DNA from: a virus
Virus record (IMG/VR): IMGVR_UViG_3300020411_004158
Coordinates: 1-21,123 of that record
DNA length: 21,123 nucleotides
Reading direction: 5' to 3' (one strand)
In this document: one piece after another, positions 8,945-16,853 of the stretch
How the letters are laid out: every line of letters begins with the position of its first letter
How positions within the stretch are numbered: position 1 is the stretch's first letter
Position numbers and translations under genes: made by a program
Notes under the pieces: generated by a model
The model's input: only the letters and a program-made list of their open reading frames with translations
What the model was told of the DNA's origin: nothing
Databases searched by the model: none

Positions 8945-11065
8945 TTAGTAAGAGGATACACAATCAATGACTTGAATTACCTTTGTAGAAGGTAATATTG
9001 GTTTCTTATAGTCTTCGACTTTCACAAAGTTCAATGTAGGTCTCACAACTGCTCCAAAACCAGTTGACGTATTTATTGAGAGAGCAGGTAGATCATTTAT
9101 ACCATCTTTCACATCAAGTGGTTCTGCACCTATAATACGACCATTTTGTATAATCGGTTTTAGTGTTTGTCCATCAGCAGTGGTAATTGTATCGCCATCC
9201 TCGTAACCAGTACCAGTATTCAATACATCAACACCATCTAGTATAGGAATCACACCAGTTCCATCAGACAATCCTCCACCAAGATAACCATCTCCAGTTT
9301 CTTGCATAACAACTTTGATTATCTTACCATCTTCTATAATAGCTTTACCTGATGCACCTCGTCCAATATCACAATCATCAATGAAGCTTACAAGTGGAGG
9401 ACTGGTAAATCCAAATCCCATGTCAGTCATAGAGACACCAATAATTTTTCCTGTCTCTCCAAGAACTGCCTTACCAAAACCACCAATTCCTCCACCACCA
9501 AAGAATTGAACTCTTGGAGGTCCACACCTTTTACCAAACGGTCCGTCTGCACCAGTACAACCAACATCAATACCAGAAAGATCGTTATTCAATTGTAGTT
9601 CTAAGTATCTCTCTTGTGATCTGGTGCCAAGACCTTCTATTGCGGATGAAATGCCAGTAAAAGGATTCCCTATCTTATCAAGACCAGGAAACATATTAGT
9701 TGCAATTCCAGATACTGCTGGCATAAGTGATAAATTATCACTCAATCTCTGAATTCTTGATAAATTAGGAGTTTCCAATCCATCAGGACCTACGTTCAGA
9801 CTCTGATCAGCTTCCTCTTCACATTCATCACCCTCACATGAAAGTAATTTCAAACCTGTTTGTGTAAAACCTAATGCCTTTTTCGCCACACTATTAAAAT
9901 TTGGCATACCACTAAATCCACCAGGTGTTTTTACAGAACCTAATGCTGCACCAAGAGGATTATCCAAAGTATTCAAAACACCAGTTATATTATTAACAGC
10001 AGGTGCTGTTGCAAGACTTACTTTATCCATGACATCTGAGACCAACCCTGCTACCATACTCTCAGCAGCACACATCGGTAAACTAACCATTTTACCAAGC
10101 AAATCCTTCAACATACCCTTTACAACATCAGCCACACCACCCATTATATTTTCAAATAAACAGGAGAAATCTCCAAGTTTATCATTTATTTTCAATTTTT
10201 TATCTAAAAAATCAGGTTCTAAAAAATTGAGTTTATCATCAACTACTTTGTTTATCTCCAACATCATTTCTATTTTGGCAACTCTTATCCCTACTGACAA
10301 CGCTCCTGATATATCCTCTGATACTTTATCTAATACTTTTTCAAAATCTTGTTGTGGGACAGGTATATTGAATACTTTATCCACATATCCAAACGGTGTA
10401 GGTTCCAATCTTTCAGTATATTCCAAGAAACCTTTCAAATCCTTGATAGCGTCAGATAATATTTTTTGTGGAATTGTACACTTCTGTGCCTTTTTGACTA
10501 TGATCTTTTCATTATTTACTTTTTCTAATATGGTTTCAACACGTCCACCATTTTCATCAACAATTTCATTATTATTATCAAGTATACCACCTTTTTGATT
10601 TAGTTTGACTTCTTCTGTAGGTTTTATATGTGAACCATACTCAGTTGAAGAGTTGATACCAATAGGTTGAAATGCAGAAGTTTTCTTCAACTCAACTGTC
10701 TTGTAATCAATTACATCACCTACATGAGGACCTGCTGTGAAAGCACCTAGAACTACTGGTTGTTGTGCGTCTTCTCCATCTAAGAAGAAACCAACAACAG
10801 TTTCTCCTCCCTGTAGAGCAAAAGACTGTGAACCAAAGTTATTACCTGCCCCCATATTTGGTGGCACCAAAAAATGTGCCCAAGGTAAATCTTTATCAGG
10901 TATCTCCTCAGTAGCAGGGTGATGACCTAATATTCTTACTTTTGCTCTGAACCCATACTCGGTAGAGTTCTGTCTCCAGTTACAGTCAGTTGTTACCTGT
11001 CCAATAAACCAGTGAAATCCATCTCTACCGAGAAAATCAATTTTAGATAGTCTTTGTTCTAACAT
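8945..11065 (-). CDS. 5: Baseplate hub gp5, OB-fold form without lysozyme domain (706 aa)
   Basis: Residues 35-110 match the gp5 N-terminal OB-fold: AKVRILGHHP, LPWAHFLVPPN, then GGETVVGFFLDGEDAQQPVV. In T4 this domain sits under the gp27 trimer at the tail tip and is followed by a lysozyme that cuts cell-wall peptidoglycan. Here no lysozyme-like segment is seen. Residues 170-400 are instead mostly helical with hydrophobic stretches, and about 515-675 is beta-rich with Gly-Tyr turns (MTDMGFGFTSPPLV, QETGDGYLGGG, LNTGTGYEDGDTIT). C407, C412 and C415 form a small cluster. Cyanophage gp5 proteins are known to lack the lysozyme. The ATG overlaps the stop of the CP12-like gene as TAATG. The gene lies next to the gp27-like hub gene, matching the known gp27-gp5 complex. 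Confidence 0.85.
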   Translation of the reverse strand: MLEQRLSKIDFLGRDGFHWFIGQVTTDCNWRQNSTEYGFRAKVRILGHHPATEEIPDKDLPWAHFLVPPNMGAGNNFGSQSFALQGGETVVGFFLDGEDAQQPVVLGAFTAGPHVGDVIDYKTVELKKTSAFQPIGINSSTEYGSHIKPTEEVKLNQKGGILDNNNEIVDENGGRVETILEKVNNEKIIVKKAQKCTIPQKILSDAIKDLKGFLEYTERLEPTPFGYVDKVFNIPVPQQDFEKVLDKVSEDISGALSVGIRVAKIEMMLEINKVVDDKLNFLEPDFLDKKLKINDKLGDFSCLFENIMGGVADVVKGMLKDLLGKMVSLPMCAAESMVAGLVSDVMDKVSLATAPAVNNITGVLNTLDNPLGAALGSVKTPGGFSGMPNFNSVAKKALGFTQTGLKLLSCEGDECEEEADQSLNVGPDGLETPNLSRIQRLSDNLSLMPAVSGIATNMFPGLDKIGNPFTGISSAIEGLGTRSQERYLELQLNNDLSGIDVGCTGADGPFGKRCGPPRVQFFGGGGIGGFGKAVLGETGKIIGVSMTDMGFGFTSPPLVSFIDDCDIGRGASGKAIIEDGKIIKVVMQETGDGYLGGGLSDGTGVIPILDGVDVLNTGTGYEDGDTITTADGQTLKPIIQNGRIIGAEPLDVKDGINDLPALSINTSTGFGAVVRPTLNFVKVEDYKKPILPSTKVIQVIDCVSSY

Positions 11066-11292
11066 TAATCATCGTATACTAGGCACTCTGGTTCATCTGG
11101 GTGGACATCGCAGAATACTTCCAACACATTTGGATCATGATGATCCCCTGCTTCGATCTCATCTTTATGATGCTCGACATACTCTTCTAAATCATGCAAC
11201 TCATCTTCAATATGATGACGCATGGGTTCGGGAGTTTTAGGATCAGCAAGGATCTCTTTGTCTTTTGCAATGTGGTCTTCAATAGTTTTCAT
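11065..11292 (-). CDS. cp12: CP12-like protein (75 aa)
   Basis: The C-terminus reads FCDVHPDEPECLVYDD. CP12 proteins end in C-x(8)-C followed by R-x-Y-[DE]-D, with a Pro midway between the cysteines, and that pattern is kept here (C61 and C70) except for Leu in place of Arg. The acidic helix before it (DELHDLEEYVEHHKDEIE) fits the AWD-x-VEEL helix position, although the Ala-Trp is missing. Host CP12 ties GAPDH and phosphoribulokinase into an inactive complex under oxidising conditions. Cyanophage CP12 is thought to slow the Calvin cycle so that carbon flows to NADPH and nucleotides. There is no N-terminal cysteine pair. The gene overlaps gp27 (ATGA) and gp5 (TAATG), so it is translated within a late structural operon. 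A structural protein mimicking the tail motif is the alternative. Confidence 0.7.
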   Translation of the reverse strand: MKTIEDHIAKDKEILADPKTPEPMRHHIEDELHDLEEYVEHHKDEIEAGDHHDPNVLEVFCDVHPDEPECLVYDD

Positions 11293-12524
11293 GCTAGCTC
11301 CTGATAGGAATCTCTAACTAATTCTAGTCCAGTAAAGTCCTTATCGCCACCAAATTCATGACATAATTTGGAAATAAGATAAAGACCAGATTGAGGACCA
11401 GATAGTCTCGTACTATTTATTTCTGGTAATTTGAGGAAAATTACCTGACCTGCTCTCAATTTCAGGTTTATTGGTACGGTGACCTTCATCCTTTGAGAGA
11501 ATAGTGAACTATATCTTGTGGTCGCTTGTGCCTGATAATAATATTGATCCGATGTAGCGGTCAGATCCCCCTTGACCGATAAGCAACCTCTATCTACAGT
11601 TTGCAGTATAATACGAGAATAATTTTCATCCAATTTAGGAGTGACTGTCTCATCTGCTGATATTTCCATCTCCTCACTTGCACTGTCTCTATAACTATAT
11701 TCAACAAACGCTGGTTTTCTTGTTATAATATCATAATACCAGTTTGCAGTCTTATAATGACCTGCATTTAGTTGTTGCAATATATTATGACTTGACTCGA
11801 CAACAGGTTGTGAGACCACAGTAAACAAATTTTTCAAAGCATCAAAATTTGTATCCTTATCGATTTTATATTCATATTTGACTATACTTCCCTCATCTTC
11901 CTTTGCTTTTTTGAATAATCCATCAATACTTTTGAAATGATATCCGTCTTGTGTTTGGTAAAATAAGAATCCAGCAGAACCTTTTGTATCACTTGACGTG
12001 GGAGCATCAATAGATTTTTTTGCCAACCATGTGCATGCAAGAAGGGGTCTTCTATAACCACCAACAAATTCGTAATTATTATTTGTATCATCTATGTCAA
12101 ACATATCTACTCCCAACTTATCTTTCATAATCTTTGTCACACTATCAGATATTTTTCCTGTATATTTCTCAAAAACTCTTGTAGTATGATTTTCAAATGC
12201 ACTATTAGTCTCCATGACTAGAGCATATGTTTCTCTCTTCGCCTCTGGATTATATCCTATGATATTACTTATCATCAAATCTTCAAGTGAAAGGGTTGCT
12301 CCATTTGATTCTATTTCAAAAGAAACTTTATTCCCACTTCTCACAGGAAGTTTATTGAATCTACCAAATACATCTTGTATTCCTATCGTAAGATGAATAC
12401 TTGTATCTGTTATATCTTCATAATACTTTATACCACTTGTCTGCTGCGTAAAATCAAAATTCTTTTTACCTTCAGGACTTGATATGTCGAATTTTTTTAG
12501 AGTGGAACCTATTTGTACACTCAT
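11289..12524 (-). CDS. 27: Baseplate hub protein, gp27-like (411 aa)
   Basis: The length is close to T4 gp27 (391 residues). The fold pattern suits the hub family shared with phage late-control D and VgrG proteins: an early strand-rich domain (SIHLTIGIQDVFG, then VSFEIES), a helical linker (KISDSVTKIMKDKLGVDMFDI), a long middle, and a final domain ending MKVTVPINLKLRAGQVIFL, then SGLYLISKLCHEF. That last pattern, a transport or strand domain rebuilt around a Gly-containing loop, is common in hub proteins. In T4, gp27 trimers join the tail tube to gp5. Here the gene is separated from gp5 only by the CP12-like gene and overlaps both neighbours by 4 bases. I did not recognise specific gp27 residues, so the name rests on fold pattern, length and position. 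Confidence 0.65.
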   Translation of the reverse strand: MSVQIGSTLKKFDISSPEGKKNFDFTQQTSGIKYYEDITDTSIHLTIGIQDVFGRFNKLPVRSGNKVSFEIESNGATLSLEDLMISNIIGYNPEAKRETYALVMETNSAFENHTTRVFEKYTGKISDSVTKIMKDKLGVDMFDIDDTNNNYEFVGGYRRPLLACTWLAKKSIDAPTSSDTKGSAGFLFYQTQDGYHFKSIDGLFKKAKEDEGSIVKYEYKIDKDTNFDALKNLFTVVSQPVVESSHNILQQLNAGHYKTANWYYDIITRKPAFVEYSYRDSASEEMEISADETVTPKLDENYSRIILQTVDRGCLSVKGDLTATSDQYYYQAQATTRYSSLFSQRMKVTVPINLKLRAGQVIFLKLPEINSTRLSGPQSGLYLISKLCHEFGGDKDFTGLELVRDSYQELA

Positions 12525-14401
12525 ACCGTTACATGTCCTATCATTTCACTGTATTTAGTTGCAACATCGTATGGATTTGCCTCCTTGAATATTGGAACCA
12601 CTACTGAACTACCAGAACTAAATGGTTGAGTTTGTTGATTTTGTTTAGGTGGTGCGATTATTGTGATTACATTCGTGCTTGATGGTTTTTTACCTCTTGA
12701 TCTCGTATATTGATTCTCCTCTGGAATAATTCTCTCCTTCCCATGTAATATTGCAACATATCCAGATTCTGGACCTGTCATGACACCACCTTCAGAATTG
12801 AATATTTCAGAACCTAATGGTGTATTCTTCAATTGTTTGATTACTTTTTGTATGTTGATGACATCTTTAGCACCTGAAGGACCTATCTCAACCTGCCTCA
12901 AGAATTTTATAAGTTCATCAACATTTCTAGCATCAATAAAATCTGAGTCTATCATATCATCAATCGAGTTCTTGAATGCTCTGAATATTTCTATCTCTCT
13001 TTTTGTGTAATTGCCTGGCACAAACTCTCCCTGCTTCAAAACTTTTCTTACCACGGATACGAAAGCGTCTGACTCTTGTCCAGATTTGAATATTTTACTC
13101 TCAGCAGTTATTCTATTTTCTAAATTTTTCTTGTTAAGAATTTTTCGTACAAAATCTTTATTCAGTCTATTTTTATTGAACTTTCCTTTGAGAAATCTTG
13201 GTATAACTCTTTCTACTACATTTTCTTTTTTTAATGATTCAATTAATGCTTGTGCTCTTACTTTGATACCCTTTGGACTCAATGCAGGTTTGAAACTCTT
13301 ACCAAAATTCAATCTGAAAGCATTAGTCATCCTTGTACTTAGAGAATTGGTAATTTTATCTGCATTTCTACTGAATGCCACAAAACCAGAAGTCTGTGAG
13401 AATTTCTTTAGAGACATTGCCTTTTTCAAGGACATGATTCTATTTGCTAGACTTGGGAATCTTGTCGCAACATATGGGACTGACACAGTTTGATCAACAC
13501 CAGTAGGTGTAAATGCAGACGCTATGGCAAGAATATCTAATGCAATTAGTAATGTTTTCCCAATCGGAAACCTATTAGGTGTAACTCTCGGTGCCACTAT
13601 TGCTTCAATTTTTTTGTTGATATTCTGTGCAATAGCTTGACTTTCACCTAAAAGAGGTGCTTTTTTCTCAAGTTTATCTAATACTCCATCTAATTGATCT
13701 AAATTTTTAGAGAATAAAGTATCTCGTTGTCTAGTTGTTTCCTCTTCTTGTATTCTTCTGAAATCTGAACCTGCACGTAATATATTTTGCCCATATAATC
13801 TATCAAATAAATTACCACCAAGTAAACCACCTAATGCTCCACCCAATAATCCACCTGCAGCAGTTCCCACACCAGGTAATATTGCAGTTCCAAGTAAAGC
13901 ACCTAATTTAGCACCACCTGCAAAACCACCAAGACCTGCCAGTGCTCCACCACCTGCTTGTAGATTACTTTGACCCGCTTGTTTTCTAGAAAAGAAATCT
14001 AAACCTGTGCCTATTACTGCAGCAGGTCCTAATCTAAATTTTGATAAACCCTTCGCAATCCCACTTTTAGGTAGTTTTGGTGGTATGCCTCGACCACCTC
14101 CACCACCAGGTCGTCCTCCTCCACCACCACGAAATCTTCTTATAATCCGACCTGTTCCACCAATTCCAAGTGCAGTGAGTAGGACATTAGTAAGATTACC
14201 CTTTTTATTCCTATCATTGATCAAACCTGTAAGAGAATTGAAAGTTTCCTCTCTTAGTTTTTGTATCTTCTCTTCTTTTACTAAATTTCTCTGTCTTGAA
14301 ATATTATCCATGATATTATTTCTAGACACAGTGGCACTCAAAATTGATGACTGAGTGCCTGCAACGGTTGATATTCTTACTAACTTTCTAGGGTTTATCA
14401 T
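12521..14401 (-). CDS. Tape-measure-like tail protein, second of two (626 aa)
   Basis: The N-terminus is basic and helical (residues 28-56). Then come a Gly-Arg tract (RRFRGGGGGRPGGGGGRG, about 88-104) and long Gly-Ala-Leu hydrophobic segments (about 148-196) and another at 280-300. Residues 310-510 are helical and Lys-rich. The C-terminus has GGVMTGPESGYVAILHGKERIIPEE (about 538-562), a pattern (GG, GP-x-SGY, LHG-x-E, IP) that I know from the ends of tail tape-measure proteins. Tape measures thread the tail tube, set tail length and are ejected with the DNA, which suits the hydrophobic helices. T4 uses gp29 (590 residues) for this. Its start overlaps the stop of the 508-residue gene by 4 bases. 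It could instead be the gp28 or gp29 equivalent in the hub. Confidence 0.6.
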   Translation of the reverse strand: MINPRKLVRISTVAGTQSSILSATVSRNNIMDNISRQRNLVKEEKIQKLREETFNSLTGLINDRNKKGNLTNVLLTALGIGGTGRIIRRFRGGGGGRPGGGGGRGIPPKLPKSGIAKGLSKFRLGPAAVIGTGLDFFSRKQAGQSNLQAGGGALAGLGGFAGGAKLGALLGTAILPGVGTAAGGLLGGALGGLLGGNLFDRLYGQNILRAGSDFRRIQEEETTRQRDTLFSKNLDQLDGVLDKLEKKAPLLGESQAIAQNINKKIEAIVAPRVTPNRFPIGKTLLIALDILAIASAFTPTGVDQTVSVPYVATRFPSLANRIMSLKKAMSLKKFSQTSGFVAFSRNADKITNSLSTRMTNAFRLNFGKSFKPALSPKGIKVRAQALIESLKKENVVERVIPRFLKGKFNKNRLNKDFVRKILNKKNLENRITAESKIFKSGQESDAFVSVVRKVLKQGEFVPGNYTKREIEIFRAFKNSIDDMIDSDFIDARNVDELIKFLRQVEIGPSGAKDVINIQKVIKQLKNTPLGSEIFNSEGGVMTGPESGYVAILHGKERIIPEENQYTRSRGKKPSSTNVITIIAPPKQNQQTQPFSSGSSVVVPIFKEANPYDVATKYSEMIGHVTV

Positions 14402-15924
14402 TTACTGATATTGAGTAAGAGATTGTTGATAAATTTATCGATACTTCCTTTGAACTCAGGATCTACAAATACAGAGTCTGTACTTGCACCTACATCAGCA
14501 ATAGCACCGTCATCTGGATTCAATATACCACCATCTTCAAAGAATGGTAAAAATATATTTCTTATCTCAGGAGGAGCATCATCTAACGCTTTTTTATCTA
14601 TATTACTGAAATTACCCAAAGCATTATTCAAGAATGAAGCTGCTATTTCCTCTTGTTTTTGTTGTTTTGTGAGTGGTATAAATTCAGTCTGAATCAAACC
14701 CAGAAAGTTTTTCATGAGTTTATTCATTTTCTCACCTTTTTTATTTCCTACTACACTTGTAAGGTCTACACTTCCATCATCACCTATTTTTGTGCTCTGT
14801 GATAATGCTTCTAAGTTATCAGCGATTCTATCAGCAATACCATCAAGTTGAATAGCAGTTTCTAACAATTGATCTTCTGCAATCTTCACTTCTGAAATAT
14901 TACCCTCATTACCAGATCCCGCTTCCAACAAATTTTGATCTATATCATCAAGTTCTGCAGCACCCGCTTTTGGGGTGAAAATATTCATAATACCACCAAA
15001 TATATTTCTCAATAAAGATGTTCTACGACCAAAATCTTCTGCTTGCTCATCCTTATTTTTGAAAATATCAACTATCTGCTGAAAAGGATTTGTGAATTGT
15101 TGTATTAATTCAGCGAATCCAAATAATTGTTCACCTATAGGTCTATCCCTCATAGGATTTGGTGGTTCTTCTTCTGGAAGTTCTAAATCAATATCACCAA
15201 TAGTTTGATTGATATTTTGTGGAGTTCTCCTTCTACCACCAAAACTGTCTATCAATCTCTCGAACCTATCAAGTTGTCTACCAAATCTAGCAGTGTCATC
15301 AGCACTTATCACAGTTCGTCTTATTCCTCTTACTGCTTGCTCTCTTCTAAACTCTGAAGTGGGAGCGTTATTCTGATTATTACGACCTGCACCCATCAAT
15401 AATGGTGCCAATGCTAAAAGTGGTAGTGCTAGTAAACCTGCCCTACCTTTTGGCATGGGCATTGCACGACCACCAGTTCCACCACCACCACCAAGCAATC
15501 CTTTGGTAGCGAGTCCACCAACCACAACTTGTGATGTAATATTGATTATCTCTGGTAAAAATGCTGTTACTGCTAATCCTGTATCTTGTAATCCAGCACC
15601 TACGTTGCCTTGTTGAAACTGATTGAGTGCAGAGGCACCTGCTGCCACTCCTATTATCTTCCTTAGATTAGAAGTTGCTGACCTTAGAGTTGTTAATGAC
15701 TCCTCTTCTTTCTTTAGTAACTTATCTCTCTTCCCTTCAAAATTCTGTTTATCCCTAGAATCTTTTGATAATATATTTCTAATGTTTAATATATTTGCAC
15801 CAATTCTCTCAAAACCACCTAATAAATTTCCTGTTCCTTTTGCTTGTTCTGGCAATGGCAACCTAGTCGCAGGTGCCATGACCATGCGACTTCTTGGTTG
15901 AAATATACTACCAGGAGTTTGCAT
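14398..15924 (-). CDS. Tape-measure-like tail protein, first of two (508 aa)
   Basis: Its architecture resembles the 626-residue neighbour. There is a Pro and basic N-terminus, then a charged helix (SKDSRDKQNFEGKRDKLLKK, about 53-72). Hydrophobic Gly-Ala stretches follow (about 90-150), including LATKGLLGGGGGTGGRAMP, then a strong hydrophobic segment GLLALPLLALAPLLMGAG (about 163-180). A helical region comes next, and the C-terminal FFEDGGILNPDDGAIADVGAS resembles the GG-containing ends of tape measures. The ATG overlaps the stop of the 63-residue gene by 17 bases. Standing directly after the gp26/chaperone pair is the usual place of the tape-measure gene in many tailed phages. I infer tape measure or hub function; which of the two proteins measures length is not decidable from sequence. 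Confidence 0.55.
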   Translation of the reverse strand: MQTPGSIFQPRSRMVMAPATRLPLPEQAKGTGNLLGGFERIGANILNIRNILSKDSRDKQNFEGKRDKLLKKEEESLTTLRSATSNLRKIIGVAAGASALNQFQQGNVGAGLQDTGLAVTAFLPEIINITSQVVVGGLATKGLLGGGGGTGGRAMPMPKGRAGLLALPLLALAPLLMGAGRNNQNNAPTSEFRREQAVRGIRRTVISADDTARFGRQLDRFERLIDSFGGRRRTPQNINQTIGDIDLELPEEEPPNPMRDRPIGEQLFGFAELIQQFTNPFQQIVDIFKNKDEQAEDFGRRTSLLRNIFGGIMNIFTPKAGAAELDDIDQNLLEAGSGNEGNISEVKIAEDQLLETAIQLDGIADRIADNLEALSQSTKIGDDGSVDLTSVVGNKKGEKMNKLMKNFLGLIQTEFIPLTKQQKQEEIAASFLNNALGNFSNIDKKALDDAPPEIRNIFLPFFEDGGILNPDDGAIADVGASTDSVFVDPEFKGSIDKFINNLLLNISK

Positions 15925-16099
15925 TCTTCGCTTGAGCTGCCTCTAAGTTTTTCTTCTCTATGTAATTAGACAGATAGGTTACATAGATTTCACGCTCAAA
16001 AGGAATCATATCTTCTATTTCAGTCAACCCCCAACCATGATGCTGCATGAGTGAGAAGTTTGACTCATAATAAGAATCAAGACTCGTATGATATAACAT
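15908..16099 (-). CDS. gp51-position baseplate hub assembly/tail chaperone protein (63 aa)
   Basis: This short protein contains SLMQHHGWGLTEIEDMIPFEREIY, then VTYLSNYIEKKNLEAAQ. The pattern of a small helix, a GW-x-L-x-E-I turn and a helix with a conserved MIPFERE core suits the second half of tail-assembly chaperones such as P2 gpE' and lambda gpT. It occupies the place of T4 gene 51 (order 26-51-27), whose product helps assemble the hub without being in the virion, but T4 gp51 is 249 residues. Its ATG overlaps the gp26 stop as TAATG. The frame is also open upstream in the -1 frame through a slippery run at the end of gp26, so it may be made both alone and as a C-terminal extension of gp26. 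Assignment to gp51 by position is tentative. Confidence 0.65.
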   Translation of the reverse strand: MLYHTSLDSYYESNFSLMQHHGWGLTEIEDMIPFEREIYVTYLSNYIEKKNLEAAQAKNANSW

Positions 16100-16827
16100 T
16101 ATGCGAAAAAATTTGATAAACCCTCAATTAGAACTTCAGACTCTACATCTGTATTTGGGTTTACCACCGTAGACTTGTATTGTAGTCTAGGCATTGTTAC
16201 AAAGAATTCTTCAATTTTAGCAAATTGTTGAGAGTTCAACGATTCAATAAAACCAAGTAACTCTTTTTTTGTACAGTCACTTGCCGACCATGCATCTTCT
16301 GAAGTGAAGACTTGATCTATGCAATCTGCCACAGCATCGAACGCTTTATCAATTCTCTCTTGATTTGTTTCATCAGGAGGTGTAATAAAGTTATTCTCTA
16401 AAAATTGTTTCATAGATGGATATTTCATTTTTATTGAAATATCTCCACCTAAATCAATTGTGTCAGTGTGACCATCAGGAACATGTAATTTGATATCACT
16501 CAATCCAATTGTCAACGGAACTTGAGTTTTACCGTCATCTTGACATGTTATAAGAAGGTCTACTGTCTCTCCAACAGATTTTCCTCTCACATTCAGAAAA
16601 AGGTATTCAAGATCAAATGATGGTAAATCATCTATTTTGACTCTTGACATCAAACAACCTTTCAATACATTCTTGATTGTTGCTATGATATCTTTTTCTG
16701 TACCATTTTCCATCGCAATCAAAAGTGCTTTCTCCTCTTTTACGAGGAATGGGCGATATTTGATTGTTTTTGATGATGATATAAGGTTCAGTTCAAACGT
16801 AGGTGCTACGACCTTTGGTAAAGGCAT
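16099..16827 (-). CDS. 26: Baseplate hub subunit gp26 (242 aa)
   Basis: The N-terminus MPLPKVVAPTFELNL, followed by KTIKYRPFLVKEEKALLIAME, is the signature of the T4 baseplate hub family containing gp26. The LFLNVRGKSVGE segment and the Asp-rich strand region near residues 105-130 (IGLSDIKLHVPDGHTDTIDL) also fit that family. Length is close to T4 gp26 (208 residues). It heads the long hub operon, with a CTAAATA box 20 bases upstream. In T4, gp26 is needed for hub assembly. The last codons are AAT TTT TTC GCA TAA, which contain overlapping -1 slippery heptamers, so a 306-residue fusion with the next gene is possible. Confidence 0.85.
   Translation of the reverse strand: MPLPKVVAPTFELNLISSSKTIKYRPFLVKEEKALLIAMENGTEKDIIATIKNVLKGCLMSRVKIDDLPSFDLEYLFLNVRGKSVGETVDLLITCQDDGKTQVPLTIGLSDIKLHVPDGHTDTIDLGGDISIKMKYPSMKQFLENNFITPPDETNQERIDKAFDAVADCIDQVFTSEDAWSASDCTKKELLGFIESLNSQQFAKIEEFFVTMPRLQYKSTVVNPNTDVESEVLIEGLSNFFA
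16105..16114 (-). promoter_or_regulatory. Candidate programmed -1 frameshift site, AAATTTTTTC
   Basis: On the minus strand the end of gp26 reads TCA AAT TTT TTC GCA TAATG. It contains two overlapping X XXY YYZ heptamers in the correct phase: A AAT TTT (16114-16108) and T TTT TTC (16111-16105). After a -1 slip the frame continues CGC ATA ATG with no stop and enters the 63-residue gene, giving a fusion of 241 + 2 + 63 = 306 residues. An inverted repeat, ATGAGT with ACTCAT separated by 10 bases, lies about 35-60 bases downstream, at 16047-16068. It is a weak, distant stimulator candidate. Confidence 0.55.
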
Positions 16828-16846
16828 AATAATTACTTCAGTGATT

Positions 16847-16853
16847 TATTTAG
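16847..16853 (-). promoter_or_regulatory. Late-promoter-like box CTAAATA upstream of gp26
   Basis: The minus strand reads CTAAATAAAT right after the gp54 stop codon (TAG at 16854-16856), 19 bases before the gp26 ATG. The same ten bases occur on the plus strand at 17742-17751 in front of gp4. The TAAATA core is that of T4-type late promoters. This would let the long gp26-to-242-residue operon start independently of gp54. Confidence 0.5.

Noticed and set aside
10029-10598. Plus-strand open frame of 189 codons opposite gp5
   Set aside because: Ser/Ile/Phe-rich composition mirrors the helical part of gp5 read backwards; no support as a gene.
13011-13493. Plus-strand open frame of 160 codons opposite the 626-residue gene
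   Set aside because: The apparent hydrophobicity (many Phe/Leu) comes from reading Lys/Asn codons antisense; no start signals.
14080-14140. GGT/GGA-rich tract resembling a DNA tandem repeat
   Set aside because: It encodes the Gly-Arg-Gly stretch of the tape-measure-like protein and does not extend as a regular repeat.
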